Shown here piece by piece: positions 55,132 to 64,000 of a stretch of DNA of 64,000 bases. Location: contig NZ_JACIEN010000003.1 of the NCBI RefSeq assembly GCF_014196925.1, forward strand, positions 558,001 to 622,000, read 5' to 3'. This DNA comes from Chelatococcus caeni. GTDB lineage: Bacteria > Pseudomonadota > Alphaproteobacteria > Rhizobiales > Beijerinckiaceae. Both the position numbers and the translations under genes were made by a program. The notes below the pieces were generated by a model. The model searched no databases, was not told where the DNA came from, and was given only the letters and a program-made list of their open reading frames with translations. Each line of letters opens with the position of its first letter. Position 1 is the first letter of the stretch.

Positions 55132-56721
55132 TCAGAACGTCAGCGCCTTGGCCTGCTTCACGCCCGGGATGGTCTGGATGTCCTCCAGCACCTTGGCGGG
55201 CACCTCGCCGTCCACCTCGACGAGCGCGATGGCGGAGCCGCCGGGGGCGTCGCGGCCGAGGGCGAAGGTGGCGATGTTGACGCCCGCATTGCCCAGGATG
55301 CCGGCGAAGCGGCCGATGAAGCCGGGCTTGTCCTCGTTCGTCACATAGATCATCGACGGGGCGAACTCGGCGTCGACCGTGATGCCCTTGATGTTGACGA
55401 TGCGCGGCTTGCCGTTGGCGAAGACCGTGCCGGCGACCGAGCGGGTCTGCCGCTCGGTGACGACCGTCAGGGTGACGAGCGCGTCGTAGTCGTGCTCGGC
55501 CTCGCGCACCGTCTCCTCGACGACGATGCCGCGTTCCTTGGCGACGACCGGCGCCGACACGACGTTGACGTCCTGCAGGATCGGGCGCAGCAGGCCGGCG
55601 ATGGCCGCCGACGAAAGGGCGCGCGTGTTGAGATGCGCCACCGTACCCTCGTAGGTGATGTGCACGCTCTTCATGCCGGTCTCGGTGAGCTGACCGGCGA
55701 AGGAGCCGAGCTTCTCCGCGAGCGCGATGAAGGGCTTGAGCTTGGGCGCCTCTTCCGCCGTGATCGAGGGGAAGTTCACCGCGTTGGAGATGGCGCCGCG
55801 CAGCAGGTAGTCCGACATCTGCTCGGCGACCTGCAGGGCGACGTTTTCCTGCGCCTCCGTGGTCGCCGCGCCGAGATGCGGCGTGCACACGACGTTCGGG
55901 TGGCCGAAGAGCGGGTTCTCCGTCGCCGGCTCGATGGTGAAGACGTCGAAGGCCGCGCCCGCCACATGGCCCTCGTCGAGCGCCTTGCGCAGCGCCGCCT
56001 CGTCCACGAGGCCGCCGCGGGCGCAGTTGACGATGCGCACGCCCTTCTTCGTCTTGGCGATGTTCTCGGCCGAGAGGACGTTCTTGGTCTTTTCGGTGAG
56101 CGGCGTGTGCAGGGTGATGACGTCGGCCCGGGCCAGGAGGTCGTCCAGTTCCACCTTCTCGACGCCGATGTCGAGCGCCCGCTCCGGCGACAGGAACGGG
56201 TCGTAGGCGACGACCTTCATCCTGAGGCCGAGCGCCCGCTCGGCGACGATGGAGCCGATGTTGCCGCAGCCGATGATGCCCAGCGTCTTGCCGGTGATCT
56301 CGACGCCCATGAAGCGGTTCTTCTCCCACTTGCCGGCCTGGGTCGAGGCGTCGGCGGCGGGGATCTCGCGCGCGAGCGCGAACATCATGGCGATCGCGTG
56401 CTCGGCGGTCGTGATCGAATTGCCGAAGGGCGTGTTCATCACGATGATGCCCTTGGCGGTCGCGGCCGGGATGTCGACGTTGTCGACGCCGATGCCGGCC
56501 CGGCCGATGACCTTGAGGCGCGAGGCCTGCTCCAGGATCTTCGGGGTGACCTTCGTGGCCGAGCGGATGGCGAGGCCGTCGTAATTGCCGATGATCTCGG
56601 CCAGCTTGTCCTTGTCCTTGCCGAGGTTCGGCTGGAAGTCGACCTCGATGCCGCGATCCTTGAAGATCTGCACGGCGGCGGGCGACAGGGCGTCGGAAAT
56701 GAGAACCTTGGGGGCGGTCAT
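55132..56721 (-). CDS. serA: D-3-phosphoglycerate dehydrogenase
   Basis: First step of phosphoserine-pathway serine synthesis: 3-phosphoglycerate to 3-phosphohydroxypyruvate with NAD. The 529-residue long form has the catalytic/NAD domains (LGIIGCGNIGSIVAERALGL is the Rossmann motif near 145-165; the catalytic Arg and Glu are in NCARGGLVDE; the catalytic His is in CTPHLGAAT). An intervening domain (about 320-450) and a C-terminal ACT domain (about 455-529) follow. The start MTAPKVLISDALSPAAVQIF is standard. It follows serC on the minus strand with a 104-bp gap that contains repeats. Confidence 0.96.
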   Translation of the reverse strand: MTAPKVLISDALSPAAVQIFKDRGIEVDFQPNLGKDKDKLAEIIGNYDGLAIRSATKVTPKILEQASRLKVIGRAGIGVDNVDIPAATAKGIIVMNTPFGNSITTAEHAIAMMFALAREIPAADASTQAGKWEKNRFMGVEITGKTLGIIGCGNIGSIVAERALGLRMKVVAYDPFLSPERALDIGVEKVELDDLLARADVITLHTPLTEKTKNVLSAENIAKTKKGVRIVNCARGGLVDEAALRKALDEGHVAGAAFDVFTIEPATENPLFGHPNVVCTPHLGAATTEAQENVALQVAEQMSDYLLRGAISNAVNFPSITAEEAPKLKPFIALAEKLGSFAGQLTETGMKSVHITYEGTVAHLNTRALSSAAIAGLLRPILQDVNVVSAPVVAKERGIVVEETVREAEHDYDALVTLTVVTERQTRSVAGTVFANGKPRIVNIKGITVDAEFAPSMIYVTNEDKPGFIGRFAGILGNAGVNIATFALGRDAPGGSAIALVEVDGEVPAKVLEDIQTIPGVKQAKALTF

Positions 56722-56743
56722 GGGTTTTCGCCTCGATGGAATT

Positions 56744-56820
56744 GGGCAGTCGGCAATCGGCAGATAGGCAGTCGGAGAAGGCAGATCGACGATTGCCGAC
56801 CGCCCATTCCCGACTGTCCC
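56744..56820. repeat. GGCAGTC-type repeat cluster between serC and serA
   Basis: Heptamer-like units GGCAGTC, GGCAATC and GGCAGATA lie in one arm. Complementary units (GATTGCCGACCG, GACTGTCC) lie in the other, giving an imperfect inverted repeat. The same heptamer appears five times in tandem at 58121-58155 upstream of serC. Confidence 0.65.
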
Positions 56821-56825
56821 CGCCG

Positions 56826-58001
56826 TCAGGCGGCAGCGGCGAGCTTCGCCTTCTCGGCGGCGAAGGCCCAGTCGAGCCAGGCCGTCAGGGCCTTGACGTC
56901 ATCCGCCTCGACGGTGGCGCCGCACCAGATGCGCAGGCCGGGAGGCGCGTCGCGATAGGCGCCGATGTCATAGGCGACGCCCTCCTTCTCGAGGGCGGCG
57001 GCGATGCCCTTGGCGACCGCGGCGACCGTCTCGGACCCCTTCGCCACCACCTCGGGATCGACGATCTTGAGGCAGACGGAGGTATTGGAGGCCGTCGCCG
57101 GATCCTCGGCGAGATTGGCGATCCACGGGTTTGCCTCGACCCAGTCGAGGAGCGCCTTCGCATTGGCATCGGCCTTCGCGACGAGCGCCTTGAGGCCGCC
57201 GAGCGACTTCGCCCATTGGAGCGCGTCGATATAGTCCTCGACGCAGAGCATCGACGGCGTGTTGATCGTCTCGCCCTGGAAGATGCCTTCGACGAGCTTG
57301 CCGCCCTTGGTCATGCGGAAGATCTTGGGCAGAGGCCAGGCCGGCGTGTAGCTCTCGAGCCGCGCGACGGCGCGCGGGGAGAGGATCAGCATGCCGTGCG
57401 CCGCCTCGCCGCCGAGCACCTTCTGCCAGGAGAAGGTGACGACATCGAGCTTCTGCCAGTCGAGATCCTGCGCGAAGGCGGCGGAGGTCGCGTCGCAGAT
57501 GGCGAGGCCTTCGCGGTCGGCCGCGATCCAGTCGGCATTCGGCACGCGCACGCCCGAGGTCGTGCCGTTCCAGGTGAAGACGACGTCGCGCGTCCTGGTG
57601 TCGACCTCGGCGAGGTTCGGCAGCGTGCCGTAGGGCGCCTTGATGACGCGCGCGTCGGTGAGCTTGAGCTGCTTGACGACGTCGGTGACCCAACCCTCAC
57701 CGAACGACTCCCAGGCGAGCATGTCGACGCCGCGGGCGCCGAGCATCGACCACAGCGCCATCTCGACGGCGCCGGTGTCGGAGGCCGGCACGATGCCGAT
57801 GCGGTAGTCCGCCGGCACGTTCAGCACTTCGCGGGTGAGGTCGATGGCGAGCTTCAGCTTCGCCTTGCCCACCTTGGCGCGGTGAGAGCGGCCGAGCGGC
57901 GCGTCGTTGAGGGCGTCTAAGGTCCAGCCGGGGCGCTTGGCGCAGGGGCCGGAAGAAAACTGCGCGCGCGCGGGCCGCGCGGCGGGAGCATTCGTCGACA
58001 T
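56826..58001 (-). CDS. serC: Phosphoserine aminotransferase
   Basis: Second step of serine synthesis: 3-phosphohydroxypyruvate + glutamate to phosphoserine, using pyridoxal phosphate. The 391-residue protein is of the alphaproteobacterial type, starting in [20 protein letters not shown]. The PLP lysine lies in [20 protein letters not shown], and the cofactor-contacting D is in [13 protein letters not shown]. It is the first gene of the serC-serA unit. Confidence 0.95.
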   Translation of the reverse strand: MSTNAPAARPARAQFSSGPCAKRPGWTLDALNDAPLGRSHRAKVGKAKLKLAIDLTREVLNVPADYRIGIVPASDTGAVEMALWSMLGARGVDMLAWESFGEGWVTDVVKQLKLTDARVIKAPYGTLPNLAEVDTRTRDVVFTWNGTTSGVRVPNADWIAADREGLAICDATSAAFAQDLDWQKLDVVTFSWQKVLGGEAAHGMLILSPRAVARLESYTPAWPLPKIFRMTKGGKLVEGIFQGETINTPSMLCVEDYIDALQWAKSLGGLKALVAKADANAKALLDWVEANPWIANLAEDPATASNTSVCLKIVDPEVVAKGSETVAAVAKGIAAALEKEGVAYDIGAYRDAPPGLRIWCGATVEADDVKALTAWLDWAFAAEKAKLAAAA

Positions 58002-58120
58002 GTATCCATCCTCTCAGATGGGCGCTTCCCGTTGGGGGGAAGTGTCCCGCGGATGGGGATACGCGAGCCCCGCCCCCGCGTCAACGACGGAATTGGACAA
58101 CGATGCCGCAGGGCCAGAGG

Positions 58121-58155
58121 GGCAGTCGGCAGTCGGCAGTCGGCAGTCGGCAGTC
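58121..58155. repeat. Five tandem copies of GGCAGTC
   Basis: Five exact 7-bp units in a row, upstream of serC. Seven-base units such as these can gain or lose copies by slippage. Related units lie between serC and serA. Confidence 0.9.
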
Positions 58156-58192
58156 GGGAGATCCCCCACCGCTCGCTCACGAGCAACCTCGT

Positions 58193-58232
58193 TTCCCGGG
58201 CGCATGCAGCGAAGCGGAATGCGGCCCGGGAA
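58193..58232. repeat. Palindromic intergenic element
   Basis: TTCCCGGGCGCAT pairs with ATGCGGCCCGGGAA across a GCAGCGAAGCGGA centre, with one bulged base. The arrangement resembles palindromic repeats dispersed in Rhizobiales genomes. It could also act as a terminator for transcripts from either side. Confidence 0.6.
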
Positions 58233-58388
58233 CCAGCACATAAATCTGCCGAAGGCACCATGGAAATAGGCCCCGGCTCAGCACCGCATCATTCACATGC
58301 TGCGGTGTGTCCGGGACGCGAGGGGGCGCGCGGCGTGAAAGGCGCAGGTTGCGCGGCAGAAGACCCCGCGAAGCCCGTTCCCGCCCGC

Positions 58389-59237
58389 TCAGAACTTCGC
58401 GGCGAGCGCACCGCGAACGTTGTGGATGTTGAGGTTGACGTCGCTGAAGGAAGCGAAGCGCACGTATTCGTATTCGCCGCGCAGGAAGAGGTTCTCGGTC
58501 AGCAGGATATCGAGGCCGAGACCCGCGGAGACACCGTAGGCGAACGTGTCCTTCTTGCGCTCGGTCACGACCGTCGGGTTCGGGTTGAGCGCAAGGTCCG
58601 GCCGTCCGGCACCCGATTGATCGACCGCTGTCGCGGCAACCGAGGTGGTGCGCCACACGTCGGCCCGGCCGATGGCGAATCCGAGCGTCGCATAGGGCAG
58701 GAAGTTGCCGAGGTCATAGCCGGCGCGCGCCCGCAACGTGGCGTAATCCGTCATGCGTACCCGGCTCTCGGCGTCGATGTTCACGTTGTAGCGGTACTGG
58801 TCCGACGTCACATAGCTGCGGCCGAGGCTGTCGCTCGCGCGCACGTCGAGATTGGTATGGTTGTAGTTGAGCTCGACGCCGAGGACGACATCCTCCCACT
58901 GACTGTTGTAGCCGACGAGGAAGCCGTAGCTGCCATTACGCGTGTCGCGTTCCGGCAGGGTCGTCCAGCTGGACACCCGCCCTTCGGATTCGACTGTCGT
59001 ATTGCGCAGGATATAGGCGATCTGGCTGCTGTTCGCCGTGCCGAAATCGATATTGGCGTTGGAATAGCCGCCCTGCACGCCGATGTAGAAGCCGCCCCAG
59101 GCGCCGGTCGGCTCGCTGTCGCCATAGGCGGGCATCGAGCCGCGCAGCCAGCTGTCGCCGAGATCGGCGGCGTGAGCGGCCGGAGCCGCGAAAGCCCAGC
59201 CGAGACCAATGACCAGGCCCGGAAGAAGCGCGCGCAT
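58389..59237 (-). CDS. Outer-membrane beta-barrel protein (porin family)
   Basis: A 282-residue protein. The signal peptide (MRALLPGLVIGLGWAFAAPA, cleavage near AHAAD at about 23) is followed by GGFYIGVQGGYSNANIDFGT, typical of Omp25/Omp31 barrels. It ends ALAAKF with a terminal Phe. It contains the late-barrel LFLRGEYEYVRFAS. It is the first of three adjacent barrel genes on the minus strand, each with its own leader, and has TTAACCTTAA 46-55 bp upstream. Confidence 0.88.
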   Translation of the reverse strand: MRALLPGLVIGLGWAFAAPAAHAADLGDSWLRGSMPAYGDSEPTGAWGGFYIGVQGGYSNANIDFGTANSSQIAYILRNTTVESEGRVSSWTTLPERDTRNGSYGFLVGYNSQWEDVVLGVELNYNHTNLDVRASDSLGRSYVTSDQYRYNVNIDAESRVRMTDYATLRARAGYDLGNFLPYATLGFAIGRADVWRTTSVAATAVDQSGAGRPDLALNPNPTVVTERKKDTFAYGVSAGLGLDILLTENLFLRGEYEYVRFASFSDVNLNIHNVRGALAAKF

Positions 59238-59312
59238 CGATCAGAACTCCCCAACCCTCAGTACGGTCCTGATCATTGCTCGTTAACCTTAATATTCCGT
59301 TGCGAATGCCGC

Positions 59313-59999
59313 TCACTCGAAGGTGTAGCGCAGGCCGAAGCGCACCTCGTGGCTGCGCAGGTCGCCGACGCGCACCGCCCCGCCCGCCGCCCGCGCCTTG
59401 CCGAGATCGGCGAAGCGATAGCCGATGTCGAACTTGAGCGAGGTGGTGATGTCGATGGCCGCACCCGCCATCAGCGCCCAGGCGAACCCGGTGCGCGTGC
59501 CGCCGCCGTAGGCGATGTCCGCACCGGTCGCCGTCACGGTCTCCCGGACCGAACCGAGCCGGTTGACCGCAAGACCGGCGCCCGCGCCGACATAGGGCGT
59601 GATGCCGGACCACGTGCCGAGGTCGGCATAGAGATTGGCGAGCACCGCGACGGAATTGAGCTTGGCCGTGGCGGCAAGGCCCGGGGCAGAGGCCGAGAGG
59701 CTGCGCTCGGCGAAGACGTCCCCCGTCACGTCCGCCCGCAGCCAGCCGAAGTCGTAGCCGAGACCGAGCCCGAAGGTGGCGTTCTTGTCCAGCCGCTCCC
59801 CGATGTAGCCGAGGCCGTTGATGGACAGCGCGGGGTCGATCGGCATGGCGTAGCCGACGTCGCCGCGCAGGTAGAATCCCTCCCCGCTCGCCAGCATCCC
59901 CGGCTCGGGATCGAGCACCGGCGCCGGCGGAAGCTCGGCCGCAGCGACGGGGGCCGCCACGACGAGGGACAGGGCTGCGACGAGAGAGGCATGACGCAT
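59313..59999 (-). CDS. Outer-membrane beta-barrel protein (porin family)
   Basis: A 228-residue protein with a signal peptide (MRHASLVAALSLVVAAPVAA, cleavage near AAELP). Barrel strands include GEGFYLRGDVGYAMPID, LGLGYDFGWLRADVTGDV and the terminal HEVRFGLRYTFE, unusual in ending Glu after the Phe. ATG 59999 was chosen because it starts the signal peptide; the frame continues upstream without one. A CtrA-like box lies 81-95 bp upstream. Confidence 0.87.
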   Translation of the reverse strand: MRHASLVAALSLVVAAPVAAAELPPAPVLDPEPGMLASGEGFYLRGDVGYAMPIDPALSINGLGYIGERLDKNATFGLGLGYDFGWLRADVTGDVFAERSLSASAPGLAATAKLNSVAVLANLYADLGTWSGITPYVGAGAGLAVNRLGSVRETVTATGADIAYGGGTRTGFAWALMAGAAIDITTSLKFDIGYRFADLGKARAAGGAVRVGDLRSHEVRFGLRYTFE

Positions 60000-60079
60000 C
60001 GAGAAATACTCCCGGGACGGACGCAATGGGCGTGGGCAAGGGAGGCACCACCGTTTGCCGGGAGCTTGCCGCCAAGAAG

Positions 60080-60094
60080 TTAAGTGACCATTAA
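60080..60094. promoter_or_regulatory. CtrA-like box TTAA-N7-TTAA
   Basis: TTAA (60080-60083), seven bases, TTAA (60091-60094), with a third TTAA at 60097. It lies 81-95 bp upstream of the beta-barrel gene ending at 59999, in a place suited to promoter control by the cell-cycle regulator CtrA. Confidence 0.5.
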
Positions 60095-60142
60095 CCTTAA
60101 CGAATGTTGACCGAAGATCTCGGCTCCTTTCGCCGACGGCCG

Positions 60143-60175
60143 GCAAAAAGAAAGCGCGGCGTAGGACGCCGCGCT
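60143..60175 (-). terminator. Intrinsic terminator of the beta-barrel gene at 60211
   Basis: AGCGCGGCGT pairs with ACGCCGCGCT around AGG. On the minus strand it is followed by TTTCTTTTT. It lies 36 nt after the stop codon. Confidence 0.9.
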
Positions 60176-60210
60176 CCTAGAACTGCGATGATGGCCCGCT
60201 CTGCAGCCGA

Positions 60211-61026
60211 TCAGTATTTGGCGACGATCGGCTCGTAGCTCTCGGCGACCACGGGGCCGCCGAACATCCAGCGCACGCCGAGCTTCACGTCGTGCGAGGA
60301 CAGGTCCTTGAACTTCATCGGGTTGTACACGTTGTTCGTGCCCGTGTACGTGATGATGTCGCCGCTCTGCGCATCGCCCAGATTGACGTAGCGATAGCCG
60401 AGTTCCACCGTGAAATTCGGCGTCACGGCATAGGCAAGGCCCGCATAGAGCGCCCAGGCGAAGTTCCACTTCGAGGCATCGCGCGCATAGGCCGAGCCGA
60501 GGTTCGGCACGTTCTCGTCGCGGAAGCTGTGGATGGTGTTGTAGGAGCCGCCGATGCCCGCGCCGATGAAGGGCGTCAGGCCGCTCCACGTGCCGAGATC
60601 GAGATAGGCATTGGCGAGGAACAGCCATTCGGACTTGGAGCCCGAATAGTTGTTGGAGCCGGCGGAATAGCCGGGACCGGCCGGATAGACGTCGTAGCCG
60701 TGGAAGTTCGCCCGGGCGCGATACTCACCCGTGACATCGAAACGGAACCAGCTGTTGAACTGGTAGCCGACGCCGACGCCGAAGAACGGTGCCGCATCGA
60801 AGGCCTTGTCGATGTTCACGACGCTGGCGTCGTAGAGCGCGTTGTCGAGGCTGTCGACCTCCTGGTTACTGAAGCCGATATCGCCCCTCAGATACCAGCC
60901 GCCGAAGGCGACGGGCTCCGGCACCGGCAATGGCGCCGGCGCAGGCAGGAGATCGGCCGCCCGGGCGCCGGAGACGAGCCCGGCGGCCATGAGGCCGGCG
61001 CACGCGATGGATTTCAGGCTGCCCAT
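60211..61026 (-). CDS. Outer-membrane beta-barrel protein (porin family)
   Basis: A 271-residue protein. The signal peptide (MGSLKSIACAGLMAAGLVSG, cleavage near ARAAD at about 23) is followed by a Pro-rich stretch and the barrel: FGGWYLRGDIGFSNQEVDSL, FRFDVTGEYRARANFHG, LGTWSGLTPFIGAGIGGSYN. The end, HDVKLGVRWMFGG, is followed by a short tail. ATG 61026 is preferred over ATG 61050 because it starts a normal signal peptide. A CtrA-like box lies 75-89 bp upstream. Confidence 0.88.
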   Translation of the reverse strand: MGSLKSIACAGLMAAGLVSGARAADLLPAPAPLPVPEPVAFGGWYLRGDIGFSNQEVDSLDNALYDASVVNIDKAFDAAPFFGVGVGYQFNSWFRFDVTGEYRARANFHGYDVYPAGPGYSAGSNNYSGSKSEWLFLANAYLDLGTWSGLTPFIGAGIGGSYNTIHSFRDENVPNLGSAYARDASKWNFAWALYAGLAYAVTPNFTVELGYRYVNLGDAQSGDIITYTGTNNVYNPMKFKDLSSHDVKLGVRWMFGGPVVAESYEPIVAKY

Positions 61027-61100
61027 GAGTATTTCCTTCGTACCAGGCAAATCATGTTTGCCCGCAAAACCGCAGACGAAGGCAATCTAGGCATCACTCG

Positions 61101-61115
61101 TTAAATATCGCTTAA
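61101..61115. promoter_or_regulatory. CtrA-like box TTAA-N7-TTAA
   Basis: TTAA (61101-61104), ATATCGC, TTAA (61112-61115), a perfect full site, with another TTAA at 61125. It lies 75-89 bp upstream of the beta-barrel gene at 60211-61026, where CtrA could act at the promoter. Confidence 0.55.
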
Positions 61116-61288
61116 GCCTAACGCTTAACCCTACCGATCCGTTAAGACGCCATCGACGCCGCCGGCCGCCGGGATGGCGCAAGACGGCAACCGGCAGCCT
61201 TCCCTCCCCGCGGGGGGTGGGAAGTGCTACCGCATCGCCGATCGTTGCTGGTGCTCTTGTGCGGACGACGCTGGGGCTTGGGCCGGCG

Positions 61289-62632
61289 TCAGGCGGCGGC
61301 CCTGGTCAGCGCGTCGCAGACGTCGCCCACCACCTGCTCCACGAGGTCACGGTCGTCGCCCTCGGCCATCACGCGGATCACCGGCTCGGTGCCCGAGGGC
61401 CGGATGACGAGGCGTCCGTTGCTGCCAAGCCGCTCGCGCGCCGCATCGACGGCGTTGACGACGGAATCGTTCTTCAGCGGCTGGCCGTCCTTGTAGCGCA
61501 CGTTCTTCAGGACCTGCGGCAGCGGCTCGAAGCAATGGCAGACCTCGCTCACCGGCCGATCCTGCGCCTTGAGGACGGCCAGCAGCTGCAGGGCCGCGAT
61601 GAGGCCGTCGCCGGTCGTCGTATGGTCGGACAGGATGATGTGGCCGGACTGCTCGCCGCCGAGGTTGTAGCCGTGCGCCCGCATGTGCTCGAGCACGTAA
61701 CGGTCGCCCACCGCCGTGCGGGCGAGTTCGAGCCCGCGGCCGGCGAGATAGCGCTCGAGGCCGAGGTTCGACATGATGGTGGCGACGATGCCGGGCTTGG
61801 ACAGGCGCCCGTCGGTCTGCCAGCTCGAGGCGATGACGGCCATCAGCTGATCGCCGTCCACGAGATGGCCCTTCTCGTCGACGATGAGCACGCGGTCGGC
61901 ATCGCCGTCGAGCGCGATGCCGATGTCGGCGCGCGTCTCCCGCACCTTGCGCACCAGCGCCTCGGGCGCCGTCGAGCCCACCTCGTGGTTGATGTTGAAG
62001 CCGTCCGGCTCGTCGCCGATGGTGATGACCTCGGCACCCAGTTCCCAAAGCGCCTCGGGCGCGACCTTGTAGGCGGCGCCGTTGGCGCAGTCGACGACGA
62101 TGCGCAGGCCCTCGAGGTCGAGCTGGCGCGGCAGGGTGCGCTTGGCGAATTCGATGTAGCGCGCGTGCACGCTCTCGATGCGCTTGGCCCGGCCGAGGCC
62201 CGCGGGCGGCGCCAGCCGGCTCGTCAGGTCGCTCGTCATCAGCGTCTCGATCTCGCTCTCCACCTCGTCGGACAGCTTGTAGCCATCCGGGCCGAAGAGC
62301 TTGATGCCGTTGTCCTCGTAAGGGTTGTGCGAGGCGGAGATCATCACGCCGAGGTCGCAGCGCATGGACCGCGTCAGCATGGCGACCGCCGGCGTCGGCA
62401 CGGGCCCGAGCAGCAGCACGTCCATGCCGACCGAGGTGAAGCCGGCCTGCAGGGCCGATTCGATCATGTAGCCGGACAGGCGCGTGTCCTTGCCGATGAC
62501 GACACGGTGGCGATAGTCGCCGCGGTGGAAGACGAGGCCGGCCGCCTGGCCGACGCGCAGGGCAAGTTCCGGCGTGATGGTGCCGTTGGCCCGGCCGCGG
62601 ATGCCGTCGGTTCCGAAGAAGCTGCGTGTCAT
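61289..62632 (-). CDS. glmM: Phosphoglucosamine mutase
   Basis: Interconverts glucosamine-6-phosphate and glucosamine-1-phosphate on the route to UDP-GlcNAc for peptidoglycan and LPS. The 447-residue protein begins [20 protein letters not shown]. The phospho-serine is S101 in [15 protein letters not shown]; the metal-binding loop is DGDADR and the sugar-phosphate loop [18 protein letters not shown] 62632 begins the conserved N-terminus. It lies downstream of ftsH on the same strand, as in many alphaproteobacteria. Confidence 0.96.
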   Translation of the reverse strand: MTRSFFGTDGIRGRANGTITPELALRVGQAAGLVFHRGDYRHRVVIGKDTRLSGYMIESALQAGFTSVGMDVLLLGPVPTPAVAMLTRSMRCDLGVMISASHNPYEDNGIKLFGPDGYKLSDEVESEIETLMTSDLTSRLAPPAGLGRAKRIESVHARYIEFAKRTLPRQLDLEGLRIVVDCANGAAYKVAPEALWELGAEVITIGDEPDGFNINHEVGSTAPEALVRKVRETRADIGIALDGDADRVLIVDEKGHLVDGDQLMAVIASSWQTDGRLSKPGIVATIMSNLGLERYLAGRGLELARTAVGDRYVLEHMRAHGYNLGGEQSGHIILSDHTTTGDGLIAALQLLAVLKAQDRPVSEVCHCFEPLPQVLKNVRYKDGQPLKNDSVVNAVDAARERLGSNGRLVIRPSGTEPVIRVMAEGDDRDLVEQVVGDVCDALTRAAA

Positions 62633-62771
62633 GTGCGTAGAGCTCGGTGCGTGCAAGAAGAGGTCACTCTTATCTGAACCCGCGCGAATATATCATCCGG
62701 CATCGGCCAAGGATGCGCGCGTTTTGTTCACAAAGTATGAGCGCAGGTTACAGCCGTGCGACCAGAAAGAC

Positions 62772-62795
62772 GAACGGCGCCCGACGGCGCCGTTC
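62772..62795 (-). terminator. Probable terminator of ftsH
   Basis: GAACGGCGCC pairs perfectly with GGCGCCGTTC around a 4-nt loop. On the minus strand the stem is followed by GTCTTTCT. It begins 24 nt after the ftsH stop codon. Confidence 0.7.
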
Positions 62796-62818
62796 GGCCT
62801 GCGATGGATGATTGTGTA

Positions 62819-64000
62819 TCAGGCCTGCGGTTGCGGCTCGAGGCCGGCGTCCGGCTCGCCGCGGGGGCGGTTGAAGCCGGCCGACGGCACGGGCGAGTGG
62901 CGCGTGGGCGCCGCCGGCTCGCCGGCATCGCGCACGGGCGGCTTGCCGTCGAGCAGGTCCCGGATCTCCTCGCCGGTCAGCGTCTCGTATTCGAGCAGGC
63001 CCTTGGCCAGGAGCTCCAGCTGCTCGGCCTTCTCCTTGAGGATGCGCGTCGCCTCGGCATAGCCCGCCTCGACGAAGCGGCGGATCTCGGCGTCGATCTT
63101 CTGGGAGGTGGCCTCGGAGACGTTCTGCTGGCGCGCCACGGACATGCCGAGGAAGACCTCGTCCTGGTTCTCGCCGTACATGACGGTGCCGAGCTCGTCC
63201 GAGAAGCCCCACTGCGTCACCATCATGCGGGCGAGCTTGGTCGCCTGCTGGATGTCGGAGGCGGCGCCCGAAGTGACCTTGTCCTTGCCGAAGATGAGCT
63301 CCTCGGCCACGCGGCCGCCCATCATGATGGCGAGGCGCGAGGTCATCTGCTCGTAGCTCATAGAGAGCTTGTCGCGCTCCGGCAGCTGCATGACCATGCC
63401 GAGCGCGCGGCCGCGCGGGATGATGGTCGCCTTGTGCACCGGGTCCGTCGCCGGAACATTGAGGGCGACGACGGCGTGGCCGGCCTCGTGATAGGCGGTG
63501 AGGCGCTTCTCCTCCTCGCTCATGACGAGGGTGCGGCGCTCGGCGCCCATCATCACCTTGTCCTTGGCATCCTCGAACTCGCGCATGGTGACGATGCGCT
63601 TGGAGCGGCGGGCGGCAAGCAGGGCCGCCTCGTTGACGAGGTTCATGAGATCGGCGCCGGAGAAGCCCGGCGTGCCGCGGGCGATAACCTTGAGGTCGAC
63701 ATCCGGGGCGAGCGGCACCTTGCGCACGTGCACGCGCAGGATCTTCTCGCGGCCGGCGACATCCGGGTTCGGCACCACGATCTGCCGGTCGAAGCGGCCG
63801 GGGCGCAGCAGCGCCGGGTCGAGCACGTCCGGGCGGTTGGTGGCGGCGATGATGATGACGCCCTCGTTGGCCTCGAAGCCGTCCATCTCGACGAGGAGCT
63901 GGTTCAGGGTCTGCTCGCGCTCGTCGTTGCCGCCGCCGAGGCCGGCGCCGCGGTGGCGGCCGACCGCGTCGATCTCGTCGATGAAGATGATGCAGGGCGC
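62819..64000 (-). CDS. ftsH: ATP-dependent zinc metalloprotease FtsH (N-terminus beyond window)
   Basis: Membrane-anchored AAA+ protease that degrades misfolded membrane proteins and short-lived regulators such as sigma-32 and LpxC. The visible 393 residues begin in the AAA domain at Walker B ([13 protein letters not shown]) and include the second-region-of-homology [20 protein letters not shown]. The protease domain carries the zinc motif HEAGH ([15 protein letters not shown]). A Pro-rich tail ends the protein. The first part, including two membrane helices and Walker A, lies past base 64000. No frameshift is seen. Confidence 0.97.
   Translation of the reverse strand, partial: APCIIFIDEIDAVGRHRGAGLGGGNDEREQTLNQLLVEMDGFEANEGVIIIAATNRPDVLDPALLRPGRFDRQIVVPNPDVAGREKILRVHVRKVPLAPDVDLKVIARGTPGFSGADLMNLVNEAALLAARRSKRIVTMREFEDAKDKVMMGAERRTLVMSEEEKRLTAYHEAGHAVVALNVPATDPVHKATIIPRGRALGMVMQLPERDKLSMSYEQMTSRLAIMMGGRVAEELIFGKDKVTSGAASDIQQATKLARMMVTQWGFSDELGTVMYGENQDEVFLGMSVARQQNVSEATSQKIDAEIRRFVEAGYAEATRILKEKAEQLELLAKGLLEYETLTGEEIRDLLDGKPPVRDAGEPAAPTRHSPVPSAGFNRPRGEPDAGLEPQPQA

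Larger units (their letters stand above)
58002..58388. other. 387-bp gene-free stretch upstream of serC
   Basis: It holds the tandem heptamer array (58121-58155) and a long imperfect hairpin (58193-58232), described separately. The 58002-58110 part should carry the serC promoter, but no clear -35/-10 pair was picked out. No coding sequence is supported; frames that cross it are interrupted or use atypical codons. Confidence 0.6.

Noticed and set aside
53915-56329. 804-codon minus-strand frame across the EamA transporter and serA.
   Set aside because: Runs out of frame through serA and antisense through the transporter.

Overview
The window looks like chromosomal DNA of an alphaproteobacterium, most likely order Hyphomicrobiales (Rhizobiales). 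The support is very high GC with strong G/C third-position bias, Liv-type ABC transporters in several copies, the long alphaproteobacterial form of RibA, a membrane urate oxidase of the PuuD type, Omp25/RopB-like beta-barrels, CtrA-type TTAA-N7-TTAA boxes, and a housekeeping backbone of rluD, rpoH, purA, serC-serA, glmM and ftsH. No insertion sequence or prophage was recognised. Genes at both edges are cut: a livM on the left and ftsH on the right.

Layout. 1-3.3 kb: branched-chain amino-acid type ABC genes (livH, binding protein, partial livM). 3.4-4.2 kb: a fumarylacetoacetate-hydrolase family enzyme. 4.3-10.3 kb: a compact cluster of riboflavin/pterin-type genes (GTP cyclohydrolase II, a stand-alone RibD reductase domain, cytochrome b561, methyltransferase, GT4 glycosyltransferase, a degenerate PTPS/QueD homologue and a BchC-like dehydrogenase). 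It looks like an uncharacterised small-molecule pathway and is the best candidate here for something undescribed. 10.3-14 kb: opgH glucan synthase with an FkbM methyltransferase and an unknown secreted protein. 14-20.3 kb: tamB and tamA. 20.4-23.9 kb: an RraA-like protein, puuD behind a candidate sigma-54 promoter, and an EEP-family hydrolase.

24-29.5 kb: a ugpBAEC-type glycerol-3-phosphate ABC operon with a TIM-barrel epimerase as last gene and a PHO-box-like site upstream. 29.6-36.7 kb: a second Liv-type operon in which an FAD oxidoreductase and two ATC-hydrolase family proteins bracket a complete transporter. 36.9-37.7 kb: an outer-membrane beta-barrel.

37.7-47.9 kb: a complete type I-C CRISPR-Cas locus. 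The cas3-cas5c-cas8c-cas7-cas4-cas1-cas2 operon, the leader and an array of 20 repeats and 19 spacers all read on the minus strand, and a tRNA-Glu(CTC) lies upstream of cas3. Overlapping stop/start codons tie cas8c, cas7, cas4, cas1 and cas2 together, while an inverted repeat separates cas3 from cas5c.

48-64 kb: rluD, rpoH, a membrane protein of unknown function, purA, a class I glutamine amidotransferase, an EamA transporter, serA and serC, three outer-membrane beta-barrels (two with CtrA-like boxes), glmM and ftsH. Palindromic intergenic repeats, including an alphaproteobacterial two-hairpin element in three copies, are scattered between genes.
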